Below, piece after piece: positions 62,383 through 64,000 of a stretch of 64,000 bases of DNA. Source of the stretch: Myroides guanonis (lineage in GTDB: Bacteria > Bacteroidota > Bacteroidia > Flavobacteriales > Flavobacteriaceae). The first letter of the stretch is position 1. Each line of letters begins with the position of its first letter. Location: positions 1 through 64,000 of the forward strand of contig NZ_FORU01000018.1 in NCBI RefSeq assembly GCF_900114085.1. Reading direction: 5' to 3'. A program made the translations under genes and the position numbers. The notes beneath the pieces were generated by a model. The model ran no database searches. It saw nothing but the letters and a program-made list of their open reading frames with translations, and was not told where the DNA came from.

Positions 62383-62590
62383 TTATGGTATTATCACCAG
62401 TCTATAAAAATTATATTTAAGTAAAAGATTGCTATTTAGATTGATTATTGATATAAAAGCAATCAATTTGTAGGTGTTTATGACAATATAGATTTAAAAG
62501 AATAAAAAGTATCTCTATTTGTAAAGACTTGTTGATTGATGTTAAGTAATGATTAATTTTGGGTGAATTTTTTAAACCGAAACTAACTCC

Positions 62591-64000
62591 ATGGCGATTA
62601 ACAAATTTCGAATTAACGAAATCATAGTATTGCTCTATAGATTATCTCTTGCTTTTGTCTTTTATTTTATAGCACGATTACTTTTCTATTTTTATAATGC
62701 AGATTTATTGAATGTTGATTCTGCTGGACAATTCTTATTACTTTCTTTTTATGCATTGGCTTTTGACAGTGCAGCCATATTATATATGAGCCTTTTGTTC
62801 ATATTTTTATCGATTATACCTGTATTTGTAAATACGAAACCAAAATACCAAACGCTTCTTTTTTTCGTTTATTTTATACCGAATTTGATTGCGTATGCTA
62901 CAAATTTTATCGACCTAATATATTACCGTTTTGTATTGTCGAGAACTAGTATTGCGGTGTTTGATAGTTTAGAACACGAGGAGAACAAATTAAAACTTTT
63001 GATGAATTTCTCTATTAAATATTGGTTGGTTTTTGTGTTATTCGTTCTGTGTACCAGTTTGTGGATTTTTCTTTATTTAAAGGTAAAAGTAAAACAAGTC
63101 GAAAAAGTAGAGTCTCGAAAACAGTATTTATACTCATCTATTATAATCTTTATCATCACATTCTTTGCTGTTATTGTAGGAATTAGAGGGGGAGTTACCA
63201 AAAAGAATAGACCAATTAATACGGTAGATGCGAATCGTTATACAAAGCGACCTGAACATGGAGATATAGTTTTGAACACTCCTTTTTCAGTGTTGAGAAC
63301 CTTTGGAAAGACGAGTTATAAGGAGGTCAAATATATGGATCCTGCAAAAGTGGATTCTTATGTGAGTAGTGTAAAGCACTATGATGTTAATAAACCAATT
63401 AGCCCTAATATCGTTTTATTTATAATCGAAAGTTTCTCTCGTGAGTATATCGGATCATTCAATGAAGGGACAACTATTCCTAATTTTAAAAGCTACACAC
63501 CGTTTGTGGATTCGTTGGCACAACACAGTTTGATTTTTCCAAATGCATTTGCCAATGGTTATAAATCGATTCATGGAGTGTCTTCTATTATTGCGGGCAT
63601 TCCTTCATTTAAAGATGCTTTTACTTCTTCTCCTTATCCAAATCAAAAAATAGAATCATTGGTTTCTGCTTTGAATTCAAAAGGGTATGATACATCTTTT
63701 TTTCATGGAGCTGTAAATGGATCTATGGGATTTTTAGGTTTTGGAAATATTCTTGGATATGACCATTATTACGGGATGTCGGAATATGATAATGATGATG
63801 ATTTTGACGGTACTTGGGGAATTTGGGATGAGCCATTTTTTCAATTTATGAAAGAAACTTTAAATAAAAAGAAAGGCCCTTTTTTTGCAACGATGTTTAG
63901 TGTGAGTTCTCATGAGCCATTTGCCTTACCAGAAGGATATGAAGGTAAGTTTCCAGAAGGCAATCAATTGATTCATATGACTATTGGATATACAGATTAT
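62591..64000 (+). CDS. LtaS/phosphoglycerol-transferase-like sulfatase-fold membrane protein (cut by window end)
   Basis: The open frame of 470 codons runs off the window. The N-terminal half has about five hydrophobic helices (IIVLLYRLSLAFVFYFIARL onward). The soluble half begins with NIVLFIIESFSREYIG, where the Glu is the first metal ligand, followed by FPNAFANGYKSIHGVSSIIA, the nucleophile region (Ser in the position of LtaS Thr300), and FFHGAVNGSMGF. Relatives transfer phosphoglycerol or phosphoethanolamine to glycans or lipids at the outer leaflet of the inner membrane. The rest of the metal site is beyond the window. Confidence 0.9.
   Translation, partial: MAINKFRINEIIVLLYRLSLAFVFYFIARLLFYFYNADLLNVDSAGQFLLLSFYALAFDSAAILYMSLLFIFLSIIPVFVNTKPKYQTLLFFVYFIPNLIAYATNFIDLIYYRFVLSRTSIAVFDSLEHEENKLKLLMNFSIKYWLVFVLFVLCTSLWIFLYLKVKVKQVEKVESRKQYLYSSIIIFIITFFAVIVGIRGGVTKKNRPINTVDANRYTKRPEHGDIVLNTPFSVLRTFGKTSYKEVKYMDPAKVDSYVSSVKHYDVNKPISPNIVLFIIESFSREYIGSFNEGTTIPNFKSYTPFVDSLAQHSLIFPNAFANGYKSIHGVSSIIAGIPSFKDAFTSSPYPNQKIESLVSALNSKGYDTSFFHGAVNGSMGFLGFGNILGYDHYYGMSEYDNDDDFDGTWGIWDEPFFQFMKETLNKKKGPFFATMFSVSSHEPFALPEGYEGKFPEGNQLIHMTIGYTDY

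Overview
The window is AT-rich chromosomal DNA from a member of the Bacteroidota, most likely the Flavobacteriia. The evidence is the TAnnTTTG-type -7 boxes (one with a TTG box exactly 19 bases upstream, in front of the HU gene), the DUF4290-murA pair, DUF5686 and DUF493 proteins, a START-like small protein, small secreted beta-barrel proteins, and a CzcA/CusA-type pump fused to a TolC-type protein. The species cannot be named from the sequence alone.

Layout. 1-10.7 kb: the 3' part of a nonribosomal peptide synthetase (NRPS; A-T-C-A-T-C-A-T-TE as seen), then a luciferase-like flavin monooxygenase and a PhyH-type Fe(II)/2-oxoglutarate oxygenase, which is the end of a peptide natural-product cluster. 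10.7-14.1 kb: a scrap zone with two different decayed IS1182-family transposases, a small outer-membrane protein gene between them, and the frameshifted 3' end of a large serine recombinase lying against a tRNA-Met(CAT). 14.3-30.2 kb: mostly conserved housekeeping genes (aminotransferase IV, yqgE, HU, fmt, recQ, an ATPase, DUF493, DUF4290, murA, a DUF5686 outer-membrane protein, aroQ, xerD, usp, mnmE). 31-32.5 kb: tatA and a metal-binding lipoprotein. 32.5-37.9 kb: a tight seven-gene operon on the minus strand with an FAD oxidoreductase, a methyltransferase, a type III polyketide synthase (PKS), a hotdog dehydratase, a ketosynthase, an ACP and a phosphopantetheinyl transferase. This is a self-contained type III PKS/fatty-acid hybrid pathway.

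38-52 kb: a CPBP protease, a methyltransferase, a LuxR regulator, a zinc-ribbon protein, a secreted amidohydrolase, an uncharacterised three-gene envelope operon lying downstream of a two-component system (TPR histidine kinase plus NarL-type regulator), a DUF4870 protein and lipoate ligase. 52.2-54.9 kb: a HipB-HipA toxin-antitoxin pair flanked by three near-identical copies of a structured intergenic repeat in purine-rich DNA. A fourth, diverged and inverted copy lies at about 38.0 kb, and its changes preserve one hairpin. 55-61 kb: a heavy-metal efflux system (small His-rich exported protein, CusA/TolC fusion, CusB-type lipoprotein). 61.5-64 kb: a lipoprotein and the start of an LtaS-like sulfatase-fold membrane protein cut by the window edge.

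The items most worth a second look are the structured repeat with its apparent compensatory changes, the type III PKS operon with its own carrier-protein machinery, the mosaic NRPS modules, and the recombinase/IS debris at tRNA-Met beside the NRPS cluster. All assignments come from reading the sequence and recalling family motifs; no database search was run.
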